Shown one piece after another: positions 1-9,310 of a stretch of 64,000 nt of DNA (its first letter is position 1; each line of letters begins with the position of its first letter). The position numbers were made by a program, and so were the translations under genes. Under the pieces are notes generated by a model that was not told where the DNA came from, ran no database searches, and worked only from the letters and a program-made list of their open reading frames with translations. The stretch is from Sphingomonadales bacterium (GTDB lineage Bacteria > Pseudomonadota > Alphaproteobacteria > Sphingomonadales > Sphingomonadaceae), in NCBI GenBank assembly GCA_004173185.1, contig SEFZ01000007.1:91953-155952 (forward strand). Reading direction: 5' to 3'.

Positions 1-112
1 TGCCGCGCTGGCTGCTGGTGGGGGACGAGAGCCCGCGAAGCGCGAGGATGAAGCAGACACCGGCTATCAGATAGGCCAGCGACGCCATGGGGTTTGCTGC
101 GACATGCTCCAT
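1..112 (-). CDS. pntB: NAD(P) transhydrogenase subunit beta (PntB), N-terminal fragment
   Basis: Only the first 37 codons lie in the window. The peptide begins MEHVAANPMASLAYLIAGVC and continues FILALRGLSSPTSS, which matches the conserved first membrane segment of transhydrogenase beta subunits. PntB carries the NADP(H)-binding domain and most of the proton channel in the inner membrane and works with the two alpha-type subunits encoded just upstream. Two in-frame ATGs are possible (112 and 88). The first lies one base after the pntAB stop and fits translational coupling; the second would give the more usual MASLAYL start. The gene is cut by the window edge, so nothing can be said of the rest. 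Confidence 0.9.
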   Translation of the reverse strand, partial: MEHVAANPMASLAYLIAGVCFILALRGLSSPTSSQRG

Positions 113-113
113 C

Positions 114-407
114 TCAGCGAACCTTCTTCTTGTACATCGCGAGCATGCGCGCAGTGACTGCGAAGCCACCGAAGATGTTGACGCTGGCCATCACGACCGC
201 GAGCAGCCCGAGCCATTTGGAGACGGTGCCGCCATTGCCGATCCCGGCCGCCGCGGACGCGATCAGCGCGCCGACGATGATCACCGAAGAGATCGCGTTG
301 GTCACCGCCATCAGCGGCGTGTGAAGCGCCGGAGTGACCGACCAGACCACATAATAGCCGACGAAACACGCCAGCACGAAGATCGACAGGATCGAGATGA
401 AGTCCAT
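114..407 (-). CDS. pntAB: NAD(P) transhydrogenase subunit alpha2 (PntAB), membrane part
   Basis: A 97-residue protein starting [19 protein letters not shown]. It has three or four hydrophobic segments, contains [18 protein letters not shown] (the well-conserved first channel helix of the alpha membrane domain), and ends in a basic tail MYKKKVR. In enterobacteria this region is fused to the NAD-binding domain; in alphaproteobacteria it is usually a separate small gene, as here between pntAA and pntB. The ATG at 407 was chosen because homologues begin at MDF; an upstream in-frame extension shows no family character. With PntAA and PntB it forms the proton-driven enzyme that transfers hydride from NADH to NADP+. 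Confidence 0.93.
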   Translation of the reverse strand: MDFISILSIFVLACFVGYYVVWSVTPALHTPLMAVTNAISSVIIVGALIASAAAGIGNGGTVSKWLGLLAVVMASVNIFGGFAVTARMLAMYKKKVR

Positions 408-430
408 TGGTACGCGCCCCCTTTGCGCGA

Positions 431-1552
431 TCAGCCGAGCAGCCGCTCGTTCACAACCTTGCCGCCCTGCGTGATCCGCACGGCGTTGCCGATTTCCTCG
501 TCGAGCACAGGCTTGCCTGCTTCCTTGTCCCAAAAGGCGGAGAGGAAGTTGAACAGATTGCGCGCGAACAGCGCCGAAGTGTCGGCCGCGAGACGCGACG
601 GCACGTTGCGGTGGCCGACGATCTTCACGCCATGCTTCTCTACGACTTCGCCTGCGACGGCGCCTTCGACATTGCCGCCGGCTTCGACCGCGAGATCGAC
701 GATCACGCTGCCCGGCCGCATGCTGGCGATCTGGGCGTCGGTGATCAGCCGGGGCGCTGGGCGGCCCGGGATCAGCGCGGTGGTGATGACGATGTCCTGC
801 TTGGCAATGTGCGACGAGACCAGTTCGGCCTGTGCCGCCTTATATTCGTCGGACATTTCGGTGGCGTAGCCGCCAGTGCCTTCGCCCTCGATGCCCTTCA
901 CGGCCTCCACGAAGATCGGCTTGGCGCCGAGCGACAGGATCTGTTCTTTCGTGGCGGCGCGGACGTCGGTGGCGGAAACCTGTGCGCCCAGGCGACGCGC
1001 GGTGGCGATCGCCTGGAGTCCGGCAACGCCCACGCCCATCACGAAGACCTTGGCGGCCGACACGGTGCCCGCCGCAGTCATCATCATCGGGAAGGCGCGG
1101 CCATATTCACCTGCTGCGTCGAGCACGGCCTTGTAGCCGGCGAGATTGGACTGCGAGGAAAGGATATCCATCGACTGGGCACGCGTGATCCGCGGCATGA
1201 ATTCCATCGCCAAGGCTTCAACACCCAGGGCGGCATATTCATCGACGCGCGCGCGCTCGCCAAAGGGATTGAGCCCGGCGACGATCCATGCGCCCGCCTT
1301 CAGCCCCTTGAGGCTCTTCGGATCGGGACCCGCGACGCCGAGGATGATGTCGGCATCCTTCAATGCGTCCGCACGGCTGCCAAGCGTGGCGCCAGCGTCG
1401 GCATAGCCGGAATCGGCGATGGTCGCGGTATCGCCCGCGCCCTTCTCCACTGTAACAACTGCCCCCAGTCCGATGAATTTCTTGACTGTCTCGGGCGTCG
1501 CGGAAACCCGCCGCTCCCCAGCGGCGGTTTCCTTGAGTACCGCGATTTTCAC
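431..1552 (-). CDS. pntAA: NAD(P) transhydrogenase subunit alpha1 (PntAA), NAD-binding
   Basis: A 373-residue soluble NAD(H)-binding subunit. It starts [20 protein letters not shown], and carries the alanine dehydrogenase/PNT signature [20 protein letters not shown] and the Rossmann signature [20 protein letters not shown]. Length and order match three-gene transhydrogenases of alphaproteobacteria. The start codon is GTG, placed one base after the stop of the small oxidase gene upstream, so translation is probably coupled. The enzyme supplies NADPH for biosynthesis and glutathione reduction using the proton gradient. Confidence 0.95.
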   Translation of the reverse strand: MKIAVLKETAAGERRVSATPETVKKFIGLGAVVTVEKGAGDTATIADSGYADAGATLGSRADALKDADIILGVAGPDPKSLKGLKAGAWIVAGLNPFGERARVDEYAALGVEALAMEFMPRITRAQSMDILSSQSNLAGYKAVLDAAGEYGRAFPMMMTAAGTVSAAKVFVMGVGVAGLQAIATARRLGAQVSATDVRAATKEQILSLGAKPIFVEAVKGIEGEGTGGYATEMSDEYKAAQAELVSSHIAKQDIVITTALIPGRPAPRLITDAQIASMRPGSVIVDLAVEAGGNVEGAVAGEVVEKHGVKIVGHRNVPSRLAADTSALFARNLFNFLSAFWDKEAGKPVLDEEIGNAVRITQGGKVVNERLLG

Positions 1553-1553
1553 C

Positions 1554-1682
1554 CTAGCTGGCGATCAGGAAAACGACGAGCGCCGCAACTGCCGCGCACG
1601 CTACCGTGCCCCATTTCATCATTACAGCGAATCCGCCCCAGGTCTTTTCGTGGGCGTTATAGTCCATGCCATTGTCGGCCAT
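1554..1682 (-). CDS. aa3-type cytochrome c oxidase subunit IV-like small membrane protein
   Basis: A 42-residue reading frame, MADNGMDYNAHEKTWGGF followed by one membrane helix (VACAAVAALVVFLIAS). The motif Y-x-x-H-x-x-T-[WY]-x-x-F before a single C-terminal helix is the signature of bacterial aa3-type oxidase subunit IV, a non-catalytic helix bound to the oxidase in Paracoccus and Rhodobacter. A purine-rich AGGAGAGAG lies 6-14 bases upstream of the ATG, and the stop is separated from the GTG of pntAA by one base. It therefore probably heads the pnt operon. Its role there is unknown; co-regulation of respiration and transhydrogenation is a guess. Confidence 0.82.
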   Translation of the reverse strand: MADNGMDYNAHEKTWGGFAVMMKWGTVACAAVAALVVFLIAS

Positions 1683-1748
1683 GCCGCTCTCTCTCCTGAA
1701 CGCGTGTGGCGCGGACCTTAGCTGCGGCATCCCATCGCCTCAACCCCA

Positions 1749-1786
1749 ACGGGCTAAAGATGACCGAAGGGTACGCTTAAGCCCGT
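1749..1786. promoter_or_regulatory. inverted repeat between divergent genes
   Basis: ACGGGCTAAAG at 1749-1759 is mirrored by CTTAAGCCCGT at 1776-1786, giving 11-base arms with one mismatch and a 16-base loop. It lies in the only intergenic space between the leftward pnt operon and the rightward response regulator gene. It could be an operator or a leader hairpin; no clear promoter was identified beside it. Confidence 0.35.
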
Positions 1787-1839
1787 CTTTACCCTGTGGT
1801 TGTAACGTCGGCGACCTGAAATAGGACGATGGGGACACT

Positions 1840-3267
1840 ATGACGCGCAACGGCCAGCGCCTTCTCTTGCTGATCGACGACGAACCGGCACAGCGCCGTC
1901 TCGTCGCTGCGATCGCTGCGCGCCGCGGATGGCGGACCATTTTCGCGAACGATCCGGAGATGGGCATCGCAACGCTCGGCACGCCCGATGGCATGGCGCT
2001 CGATGCAGTGATCCTCGATCACGCCTCGCCCGATGCGGATGCCGCCACGCTGATCGCCGAGTTGCGCGCGCGTCGTCCGCAGCTCCCCATCCTGATGCTC
2101 ACGGCCAATAATTCGGTCGCTGCCGCGGTCAATTCGATGCGTGCGGGGGCCACCGACTTCCTGGTCAAGCCGCTCGCTTCCGAACGCCTGCTCGCGGCGC
2201 TCGACGCAGCCGTTGGCGGCAAGACCGCAGGCGAATTGCGCCCGCTTACCGAGAAATTGACGGCGAATCTGGCGTTTGACGAGATCGTGGGCTCTGCACC
2301 GTTGTTTCGCGCGGCGCTGGCGATTGCCGCCAAGGCAGCGCGGGCGCGCGTGCCGGTGTTGATCGAAGGCGAAAGCGGTGTCGGCAAGGCTGTCGTCGCC
2401 GATGCGGTGCACGCCGCGTCGCCACGCACCAGGAAGGAAATGACTCTCGTCAATTGCGGAGCGATTCCTGCCAATCTGGTCGAATCCGAATTGTTCGGGC
2501 ATGAGATGGGCGCGTTTACCGGCGCATTCGAGCGCAAGGTCGGACGCTTTGTCGAAGCCGATGGCGGCACGCTGTTCCTCGATGAGATTGGCGAGATGCC
2601 GCTCGAAGCGCAGGTGAAGCTGCTTCGCGTGCTGCAATCGGGCGAGATCCAGCCGCTCGGCGCGCGGCATCCGCGCGAAGTCGATGTCCGCGTCATCGCT
2701 GCGTCGAACAAGCCGCTGCTCGCCGAAGTCGAAGCCGGGCGTTTCCGCGAAGACCTGTATTACCGCCTCAACGTCGTCCAGGTGACGATCCCGCCGCTTC
2801 GCGAACGCAGCGGCGACATTCCGGCACTTGCCCGCCATCTGCTGGGCCGCATCGCCAATCAGCCGGGATTGCGCCCGCTTGGGATTACCGACGACGCGCT
2901 GCAATTGCTCGGCAGCTATGATTGGCCGGGCAATGTCCGCCAGCTTCAGAACGCGCTGTTCCGCGCCGCCGTGCTTTGCGACAATGACGGGCTGACCCGT
3001 TCGGACTTCCCGCAGATCGCTGCCCTTGCCGCTGGCCGCCCCACGGGCACGGGTTCGCAGCAGCCGGGTTCGGGCAATGCCGGGGTCACGCTTTTCCGGC
3101 CGGACGGCAATCTGCGCGCGCTCGATGAGATCGAGGCCGATGTGATCCGCCTCGCCATCGGCCATTATCGCGGCCGGATGACCGAAGTTGCTCGCCGCCT
3201 CGGCATCGGGCGCTCAACGCTCTATCGCAAGCTAGGCGAGCTGGGGATCGATCAGAGCGCCGCCTAA
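1840..3267 (+). CDS. sigma-54-dependent response regulator (NtrC/AtoC-like)
   Basis: A 475-residue three-domain regulator. Receiver at residues 8-125 with acidic pair D13/D14, phospho-acceptor D60, T88 and K110. AAA+ sigma-54 activation domain at about 150-375 with Walker A GESGVGKA (177-184), the sigma-54 contact loop GAFTGA (224-229), Walker B GTLFLDEI (243-250) and arginine-rich RFREDLYYRLN (301-311). Fis-type helix-turn-helix at about 438-470 (MTEVARRLGIGRSTLYRKL). The receiver motif VILDHASPDADA differs from the usual LMDxxMP pattern. No sensor kinase gene is adjacent, so its signal is unknown. Stand-alone regulators of this type, some called DctD/FlbD-like, control nitrogen, cell-cycle or envelope genes; the target here cannot be read from the sequence. 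Confidence 0.93.
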   Translation: MTRNGQRLLLLIDDEPAQRRLVAAIAARRGWRTIFANDPEMGIATLGTPDGMALDAVILDHASPDADAATLIAELRARRPQLPILMLTANNSVAAAVNSMRAGATDFLVKPLASERLLAALDAAVGGKTAGELRPLTEKLTANLAFDEIVGSAPLFRAALAIAAKAARARVPVLIEGESGVGKAVVADAVHAASPRTRKEMTLVNCGAIPANLVESELFGHEMGAFTGAFERKVGRFVEADGGTLFLDEIGEMPLEAQVKLLRVLQSGEIQPLGARHPREVDVRVIAASNKPLLAEVEAGRFREDLYYRLNVVQVTIPPLRERSGDIPALARHLLGRIANQPGLRPLGITDDALQLLGSYDWPGNVRQLQNALFRAAVLCDNDGLTRSDFPQIAALAAGRPTGTGSQQPGSGNAGVTLFRPDGNLRALDEIEADVIRLAIGHYRGRMTEVARRLGIGRSTLYRKLGELGIDQSAA

Positions 3268-3295
3268 GGCTGCACGATCAGCTTCGCCAAATAAC

Positions 3296-4378
3296 TCAGC
3301 GCGCGATGAGTGCCGCGTCGCGCAGCCCGCGCCAGATGCGGAATGCCTGAACCGTCTCGAACACGTCATGCACGCGGACGATCTGCGCCCCGAGTTCCGC
3401 ACCCTTGAGCGCGATCGCTACGCTGCCGCCCAGACGGGCATCGGCGGGGGCTTCGTTGGAAAGCGCGCCGATCAGGCGCTTGCGGCTGGCACCCAGAAGC
3501 AGCGGGCAGCCGAGCCCGTGAAACAGCGCCAGGCCGTTCAGCAGCGCGAGATTTTCCTGTAGCGATTTGCCGAAGCCGATGCCGGGATCGATCAGGATCT
3601 TCGAGCGGTCCACGCCTGCCGCGACGACGGCGTCGATCCGCGCTTCTAGCCAGTCATAGACGTCGAGCAACACGTCGCCATATCCGCCATCGCCATGCCC
3701 GTCCTGCGCCGGATTGGGCGAGTGCATCAGCACCACCGGGCATCCGGCCTTCACCACAACATCCAGCGCGCGCTCGTCATACAGCAAAGCGGCGACGTCG
3801 TTGATCAGATGCGCGCCCGCCGCCAGCGCCGCTTCCATGACGGCGGCGCGGCGCGTGTCGATCGAGACGGCCGCGCCGCTGCGGGCGAGCCGCTCGATGG
3901 CGGGGGCGGTGCGTGCGATCTCGTCGCCTTCCCACACGCTGGCCGCGCCGGGACGCGTCGATTCGCCGCCGATATCGATGATTGCCGCGCCCGCCACGGT
4001 CATATCGGTGCCAATCTGCGCGGCCTCGGCCGGATCGGCGACAGGCTTGCCGCCATCGGAGAAGCTGTCGGGCGTGACGTTTAGGATGCCCATAATTTGG
4101 GGCTGGTCCATGCGGATAATGCGTTCGCCGAGCTGGAGCGCGGGGCGCGGCGCAGTGATGCGCGCGGCGATGGCGGCGAGGCGCGCATCATCGGGAAGGT
4201 CGGCGACTGCGACGGTTTGCTGGAGAACGCGTTTGCCGCCCTCCACGGCGATCAGTTCATATGCGGCAAACCAGTTCAGTCCCCCGGCAAGCCGCGCGAC
4301 TTCGCCGTCGCGATTCACGGGGGTGTCGGCAAACTGGACGGGGCGGAGATAGAGCTTGGCGCTGGGGGGGATGTTCAT
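3296..4378 (-). CDS. folP: dihydropteroate synthase
   Basis: Condenses p-aminobenzoate with 6-hydroxymethyl-dihydropterin pyrophosphate in folate synthesis; target of sulfonamides. The 360-residue protein has the DHPS core from about residue 94, with PQIMGILNVTPDSFSDGG, IIDIGGESTRPGA, SIDTRRAAVMEAALAAGA, ILIDPGIGFGKS and LLLGASRKRLIG. About 92 residues precede the core, longer than in E. coli DHPS but common in alphaproteobacterial forms. The ATG at 4378 is preferred over one 26 codons upstream, because that extension translates the dispersed inverted repeat between folP and ccrM. It reads in the same direction as ccrM. Confidence 0.95.
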   Translation of the reverse strand: MNIPPSAKLYLRPVQFADTPVNRDGEVARLAGGLNWFAAYELIAVEGGKRVLQQTVAVADLPDDARLAAIAARITAPRPALQLGERIIRMDQPQIMGILNVTPDSFSDGGKPVADPAEAAQIGTDMTVAGAAIIDIGGESTRPGAASVWEGDEIARTAPAIERLARSGAAVSIDTRRAAVMEAALAAGAHLINDVAALLYDERALDVVVKAGCPVVLMHSPNPAQDGHGDGGYGDVLLDVYDWLEARIDAVVAAGVDRSKILIDPGIGFGKSLQENLALLNGLALFHGLGCPLLLGASRKRLIGALSNEAPADARLGGSVAIALKGAELGAQIVRVHDVFETVQAFRIWRGLRDAALIAR

Positions 4379-4413
4379 CTGGTCAGCCTTACTCCAGCTG
4401 ACCCGCGCTTGTC

Positions 4414-4472
4414 GTGCTTCGACAGGCTCAGGGTGAGCGGATTGTTCTCCGCTCACCCTGAGCTTGTCGAAG
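4414..4472. repeat. dispersed inverted repeat (REP-like) between ccrM and folP
   Basis: Arms 4417-4440 and 4449-4472 are 24 bases each with a single mismatch, around the 8-base loop ATTGTTCT. The outer sequence GTGCTTCGACAGGCTCAG (4414-4431) occurs again, reverse-complemented, inside the E2 gene at 54708-54725. The family CTTCGACAAGCTCAGGG is a known abundant intergenic element in sphingomonad genomes. It can fold into a stable hairpin and may terminate or attenuate transcription between ccrM and folP. Confidence 0.85.
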
Positions 4473-4491
4473 GGTGCTTGTACGAAAAGGC

Positions 4492-5736
<1,245 letters not shown>

Positions 5737-5769
5737 TTATCCACAGGTTGGGTCAAGAAGTTATCCACA
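5737..5769 (+). promoter_or_regulatory. pair of perfect DnaA boxes
   Basis: TTATCCACA occurs twice in the same orientation, at 5737-5745 and 5761-5769, 24 bases apart start to start. Both match the strongest known DnaA box exactly. They lie in the 289-base divergent intergenic region between ccrM and the EF-hand/OmpA gene, which also holds a GACTC (GANTC) at 5798-5802. The remainder of the region shows no other clear element. DnaA can act as a transcription factor in alphaproteobacteria; control of one or both flanking genes is inferred. Confidence 0.7.
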
Positions 5770-5908
5770 GGCACTAGGGATGGTGTGTGGCGTAAAAGAC
5801 TCAATCTTTTCCCGAGCGAAGCGTGAACCTCGCCTGTCATCGGCACTCACCGCGCATTCAACCGTTGGGCGGCATTCGGCCCGGCATCGGGGAATGAGGA
5901 GACGGAAA

Positions 5909-6691
5909 ATGGCCAAGATCGAAACAAGCCTTTTGTACACGCTGGCAGCAGCGGCGCTGGTCGCCAGCAGCGGCACGGCGATGGCGCAGAACAGCAATTG
6001 GGATTGGGGCGGTGGCCGCCAGGGAGACCGCGAATATCGGCTGGTCGGCCCGGGCGCGGCGACGCTTCTGCCCGAATTGCGCCGAACCAATCGCGGCCGT
6101 GCCTTCGTGCTGCGCAACTTCGACGCGAATCGCGATGGCCGCATTGATCGCCGTGAAGCCGCTGCGGCGAATCGCGCATTTCGCCAGATTGCCGGGCCGC
6201 GCTTCGATCGATTCGACTGGGATGCGCGTGACCGCACGGTCGTGGTCGAGGAACCGCGTGGCGGCCAATGGGATCGCCGCGCAATGCGCGACTATCGCTT
6301 CCGCCAGACCAAGCTGGGCGCGACGATGACGATGCAGGAGGACGTGCTGTTCCGCACCGACAGTGCCGAACTGCGCCCCGGCGCGATCGAGAAATTGCGT
6401 CCGCTGGTCGGCTATCTGCGCGCCAATCCCGGCGTGCGGGTGGCGATTATCGGCCATACCGATTCGCGCGGCACCGATGCGCATAACCAGTCGCTGTCCG
6501 AGCGCCGGGCCGAGAGCGTGCGGGCCGCATTCGATTCGATGGGCGTGGTGCGGGCGCGCTTCCGGGTCGAGGGCCATGGCGAAAGCGAGCCGGTGGCGAG
6601 CAACGCCACCGCAGACGGCATGCGGCTCAACCGCCGTGTTGAAGTGACGTTGCTCGGCGAGCGTGCCGACCGCTTCGACCGCGATAACTGA
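5909..6691 (+). CDS. exported EF-hand / OmpA-domain hybrid envelope protein
   Basis: A 260-residue protein with a signal peptide (cleavage likely after AMA, residue 26), an EF-hand-like loop D72-A-N-R-D-G-R-I-D-R-R-E83 in a short helical segment, then an OmpA-like peptidoglycan-binding domain at about 140-250 (VLFRTDSAELRPGA, IIGHTDSRG, NQSLSERRAESV, GHGESEPVASN, NRRVEV). Residues 1-139 contain no beta-barrel. It probably sits in the periplasm and binds peptidoglycan, with calcium-dependent behaviour possible but unproven. The ATG at 5909 has GAGGAGACGG upstream; a longer frame to 5780 lacks a signal peptide. It diverges from ccrM across the DnaA boxes. Confidence 0.85.
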   Translation: MAKIETSLLYTLAAAALVASSGTAMAQNSNWDWGGGRQGDREYRLVGPGAATLLPELRRTNRGRAFVLRNFDANRDGRIDRREAAAANRAFRQIAGPRFDRFDWDARDRTVVVEEPRGGQWDRRAMRDYRFRQTKLGATMTMQEDVLFRTDSAELRPGAIEKLRPLVGYLRANPGVRVAIIGHTDSRGTDAHNQSLSERRAESVRAAFDSMGVVRARFRVEGHGESEPVASNATADGMRLNRRVEVTLLGERADRFDRDN

Positions 6692-6730
6692 TCGGGATCC
6701 GGGTCTGGCACGCGCCGGACCCGGCATTCC

Positions 6731-7360
6731 TCATTCGGCGGGCACGATCCGCGCAAAATCGAAATGCGCCTGCGCGACGGGCGCGAAGCTGCGGCGGTGG
6801 TGCGGGGTGGGGCCGAGCGTGCGCAACGCTTCCTGATGGACCTTCGCGCCATAGCCCTTGTTGCTTGCCCAGCCATAGCCGGGGAACGTCCCGTCCAGTT
6901 CGATCATCATCGCATCGCGCTGATGCTTGGCGACGATCGATGCGGCAGCGATCGACAGGCACAGTGCGTCGCCGCCGATCACCCATTGGCTATTGTGCGG
7001 CCATTTGGGGCAGCGATTGCCATCGACCAGCACCATGGCGGGCGCGAAGCCGAGCGCATCGACTGCGCGGTGCATCGCCAGCATCGTTGCCCAGAGGATG
7101 TTGAGCTCGTCGATTTCCTCGACCGTGGCCACGCCGACGCCGACTTTCGCGCAGGCAAGGATTTCGGCGCAGAGGCGCGCGCGCTTGGCGGCGGTCAGCG
7201 CCTTGGAATCGTCGATGCCTTCGGGGATGCAATCGGGATCGAGCACGACGGCGGCGGCGACTACCGGGCCAGCCAAAGGCCCGCGCCCGGCTTCGTCCAC
7301 CCCGGCCACGGGACCGTTGTGAAGCTTGGCGTACTTCCGCTCGAAATTCAGATCAGGCAT
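6731..7360 (-). CDS. rnhB: ribonuclease HII
   Basis: A 209-residue type 2 RNase H, which removes RNA from RNA/DNA hybrids and starts ribonucleotide excision. It shows VAGVDEAGRGPLAGPVVAAA with catalytic D22 and E23, a further catalytic Asp in MVLVDGNR, and the late motifs SIAAASIVAKHQRD and YGWASNKGYG that end the type 2 core. The start at MPDLNFERKYA fits family length. It overlaps the thiD-VOC frame upstream by 8 bases, so the two are probably co-transcribed. Confidence 0.95.
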   Translation of the reverse strand: MPDLNFERKYAKLHNGPVAGVDEAGRGPLAGPVVAAAVVLDPDCIPEGIDDSKALTAAKRARLCAEILACAKVGVGVATVEEIDELNILWATMLAMHRAVDALGFAPAMVLVDGNRCPKWPHNSQWVIGGDALCLSIAAASIVAKHQRDAMMIELDGTFPGYGWASNKGYGAKVHQEALRTLGPTPHHRRSFAPVAQAHFDFARIVPAE

Positions 7361-8510
7361 CGTCGATACGCCATGGCGGGAAGCGGCGCATTTCGCCGGC
7401 CTGATAGAGCCGCACCGAATTGCCGGCCGGATCGCGCAGCCGCGCTTCGCGCCAGCCCCAGCTTTCGTCCTTGGGCTCGGCATCGAATTTGACGCCTTGC
7501 TGCTGGAGGAATGCGACGGTGACGTCCAGATCGCCGCACTCGAAATAGACGACCGGCGCGGTATAGTCGGGATCGGTCGCGACTGAGAAAGTAGCACCGC
7601 CTTCGGTCTCGAAGCGCGCATAACGCGGCGAGGCGCGGACGATCTGGCGCAGCCCGAGCAGCCGGTAGAATTTCTCGCTCGCCGCCAGATCCTGCGCGGG
7701 CACCGTCACCTGATTCAGCATCGGCTCGAAGAAGCTCATATTGGTATCGAGCCGCACCGATTGCTGCCCCATCGGTCCATGCCCGCGCCCCAATCCCGGA
7801 GCCTCGCGCATGGCGATGCGGACGAAGCGCCGCGCGCGCCGAACGGCTTCGGGCAGATCCCATTCTGCGGCGAGGCCACAGGCGATCGCCGAGGAAAGCG
7901 TGCAGCCGGTGCCGTGATTATTGTCGCTGACGATTCGCGGATTGGTCCAGTCGATCTCGGGCGGATCCTCGGGGTCCGAGGAATATAGCCGGTCGGTGAC
8001 TTCATCGCCCCCGGCATGGCCGCCCTTGACCAGAACCGCGCAGCCATGGGCCTTGACCAATGCCTTCGCATCGCCGCCGAGTGCCGCCAGCTCCGGGAGG
8101 TTGGGCGTGACCACCGTGGCGACGTTCATCAGCCGTTCGAACGCAGCGATGGTGGCGTCGTCGGCGAGCGTGGCGCCGGAACTGGCGATCATCACCGGAT
8201 CGAATACCACCGGCACGCCGGGCAGTTCGGCGAGCTTTTCGGCGACCGCGAGTGCTGTCCGCGCCGATCCGATCATGCCGATCTTGATCGCATCAACGCC
8301 GATGTCACGAACCACCACGTCGATCTGATCGATCACCATCTTGGTCGGGATCGGGTGGACGCCGTCTACGCCCAGCGTGTTTTGCGCGGTGATCGCGGTG
8401 ATCGCGGTCATGGCGTGGCCGCCCAGCATCGTGACCGTCTTGATATCGGCCTGGATACCGGCGCCGCCGCCTGAATCCGATCCAGCGATGATAAGGATGC
8501 GGGGTGTCAT
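7353..8510 (-). CDS. thiD: ThiD kinase fused in frame to a VOC (glyoxalase-like) domain
   Basis: One uninterrupted 385-residue frame. Residues 1-256 are hydroxymethylpyrimidine (phosphate) kinase of thiamine synthesis: ILIIAGSDSGGGAGIQADIK, TAITAQNTLGV, VVFDPVMIASSG and the anion-hole NNHGTGCTLSSAIA. Residues 258-385 are a complete vicinal-oxygen-chelate domain: MSFFEPMLNQVTVPAQDLAA, FYRLLGLR, PVVYFECGDLDV, LRDPAGNSVRLYQ. The join reads SVRLDTNMSFFEP with no stop between them. ThiD alone is usually about 260-280 residues. The Met at 258 could also start a separate VOC protein after loss of a stop. The ATG at 8510 overlaps the DUF1272 stop by one base. Function of the VOC part is unknown. Confidence 0.88.
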   Translation of the reverse strand: MTPRILIIAGSDSGGGAGIQADIKTVTMLGGHAMTAITAITAQNTLGVDGVHPIPTKMVIDQIDVVVRDIGVDAIKIGMIGSARTALAVAEKLAELPGVPVVFDPVMIASSGATLADDATIAAFERLMNVATVVTPNLPELAALGGDAKALVKAHGCAVLVKGGHAGGDEVTDRLYSSDPEDPPEIDWTNPRIVSDNNHGTGCTLSSAIACGLAAEWDLPEAVRRARRFVRIAMREAPGLGRGHGPMGQQSVRLDTNMSFFEPMLNQVTVPAQDLAASEKFYRLLGLRQIVRASPRYARFETEGGATFSVATDPDYTAPVVYFECGDLDVTVAFLQQQGVKFDAEPKDESWGWREARLRDPAGNSVRLYQAGEMRRFPPWRIDDA

Positions 8511-8737
8511 CAGTCGCCCTTGAAGCGCCGCTCGGTGCTCGCCGGATTGCGTGCGAGCGCGGCGCCGACGCGGGTGGGGCGATCGAGCAGTTCGCCGCCG
8601 CAGCTTGGGCAATGCTCGTCGAGGGCATCGGCGCACAGCGCGCAATAGGTGCATTCGAACGAGCAGATGAACGCGCCGGGCTGGTTGGCGGGAAGCGAGG
8701 TGCCGCAGCGCTGGCAATCGGGGTGCATGGCTAGCAT
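8510..8737 (-). CDS. DUF1272 cysteine-rich small protein
   Basis: A 75-residue protein, MLAMHPDCQRCGTSLP followed by FICSFECTYCALCADAL and CPSCGGELLDRPTR. The four CxxC-type pairs point to a zinc-ribbon-like fold, and the ML-x-M-x-P start is the hallmark of DUF1272, whose function is not known. The start at 8737 is chosen over 8728 because the family begins ML and GAGGAA lies just upstream. It shares one base with the thiD start, so it is probably the first gene of a DUF1272-thiD/VOC-rnhB operon. Confidence 0.85.
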   Translation of the reverse strand: MLAMHPDCQRCGTSLPANQPGAFICSFECTYCALCADALDEHCPSCGGELLDRPTRVGAALARNPASTERRFKGD

Positions 8738-8780
8738 TAGCGGTCTTTCCTCGCTTCTTGCGGCAAGTACAAGCGTCCGG

Positions 8781-9305
8781 CTAGCCGCACGCGGCAGTCC
8801 GCAGCGTATAGCTCGCAAACGGCTGCTCGACGCCCTTGGCATCGCGCGCGACGATCTGCCAGGTCAGTTGGCCGGGGGTGATATGCCAGCGGTTGACGAA
8901 ATCATTGTCGGGATAGGGATAGACCATCTCGAAGCCGTCCGCGCGGACCTGCCCGCTGCCGGTGGCGGTGTAGGCACCGCCGAAACTGTCTGCCCAGAAG
9001 CCGGTGATCCGGGCAGGGTCCTTGTCGGCCCCGCCGAATATCAGGTGCGCGGCGTAGCGATCGGTGGGGTCGGCCGAGGCGACGCTTGCGGCATCGACGA
9101 CGAACAGCGCGTCGTGCGCGATCGGGCCGGCGGTGAGCGCGATGGTGACCGCCTTGCCCATCACTTCGCCACTCCCTTTCCAGCAACCCTTCAATGCGGT
9201 CACTGCCCGGGGGACTGGAGCCGTTTCGGGCTCCTGCGAAGAAGCTGGCGGTGCGAACAGAACCAATGCGGTGGTGGCGAAGCAAAGCTTCTTGAGCAAG
9301 CGCAT
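8781..9305 (-). CDS. hypothetical exported protein
   Basis: A 174-residue protein with a clear signal peptide (MRLLKKLCFATTALVLFAPP, cleavage near ASS-Q). The mature part begins with LKGCWKGSGEVMGKAVTIAL and looks like an all-beta, lipocalin-like small-molecule binding domain (ITGFWADSFGGAYTATGSGQ, NRWHITPGQLTWQI), similar in layout to DUF1579-type proteins. I do not recognise the family with certainty. It follows glmM by 5 bases on the same strand, so co-transcription is likely. Confidence 0.7.
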   Translation of the reverse strand: MRLLKKLCFATTALVLFAPPASSQEPETAPVPRAVTALKGCWKGSGEVMGKAVTIALTAGPIAHDALFVVDAASVASADPTDRYAAHLIFGGADKDPARITGFWADSFGGAYTATGSGQVRADGFEMVYPYPDNDFVNRWHITPGQLTWQIVARDAKGVEQPFASYTLRTAACG

Positions 9306-9310
9306 CAGCC

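Noticed and set aside
1789..3165. 458-codon open frame antisense to the sigma-54 regulator gene
   Set aside because: Arg/Asp/His-rich translation with no motifs; the plus-strand gene has all expected domains. High GC leaves the antisense frame open.
4379..4456. Longer folP start 26 codons upstream
   Set aside because: The extension is translated from the dispersed inverted repeat and is absent from the family.
5737..5769. Chromosomal origin of replication at the DnaA boxes
   Set aside because: Only two boxes, no AT-rich unwinding stretch, and none of the usual origin neighbours (dnaA, hemE, parAB, gidA). A regulatory role is more likely.
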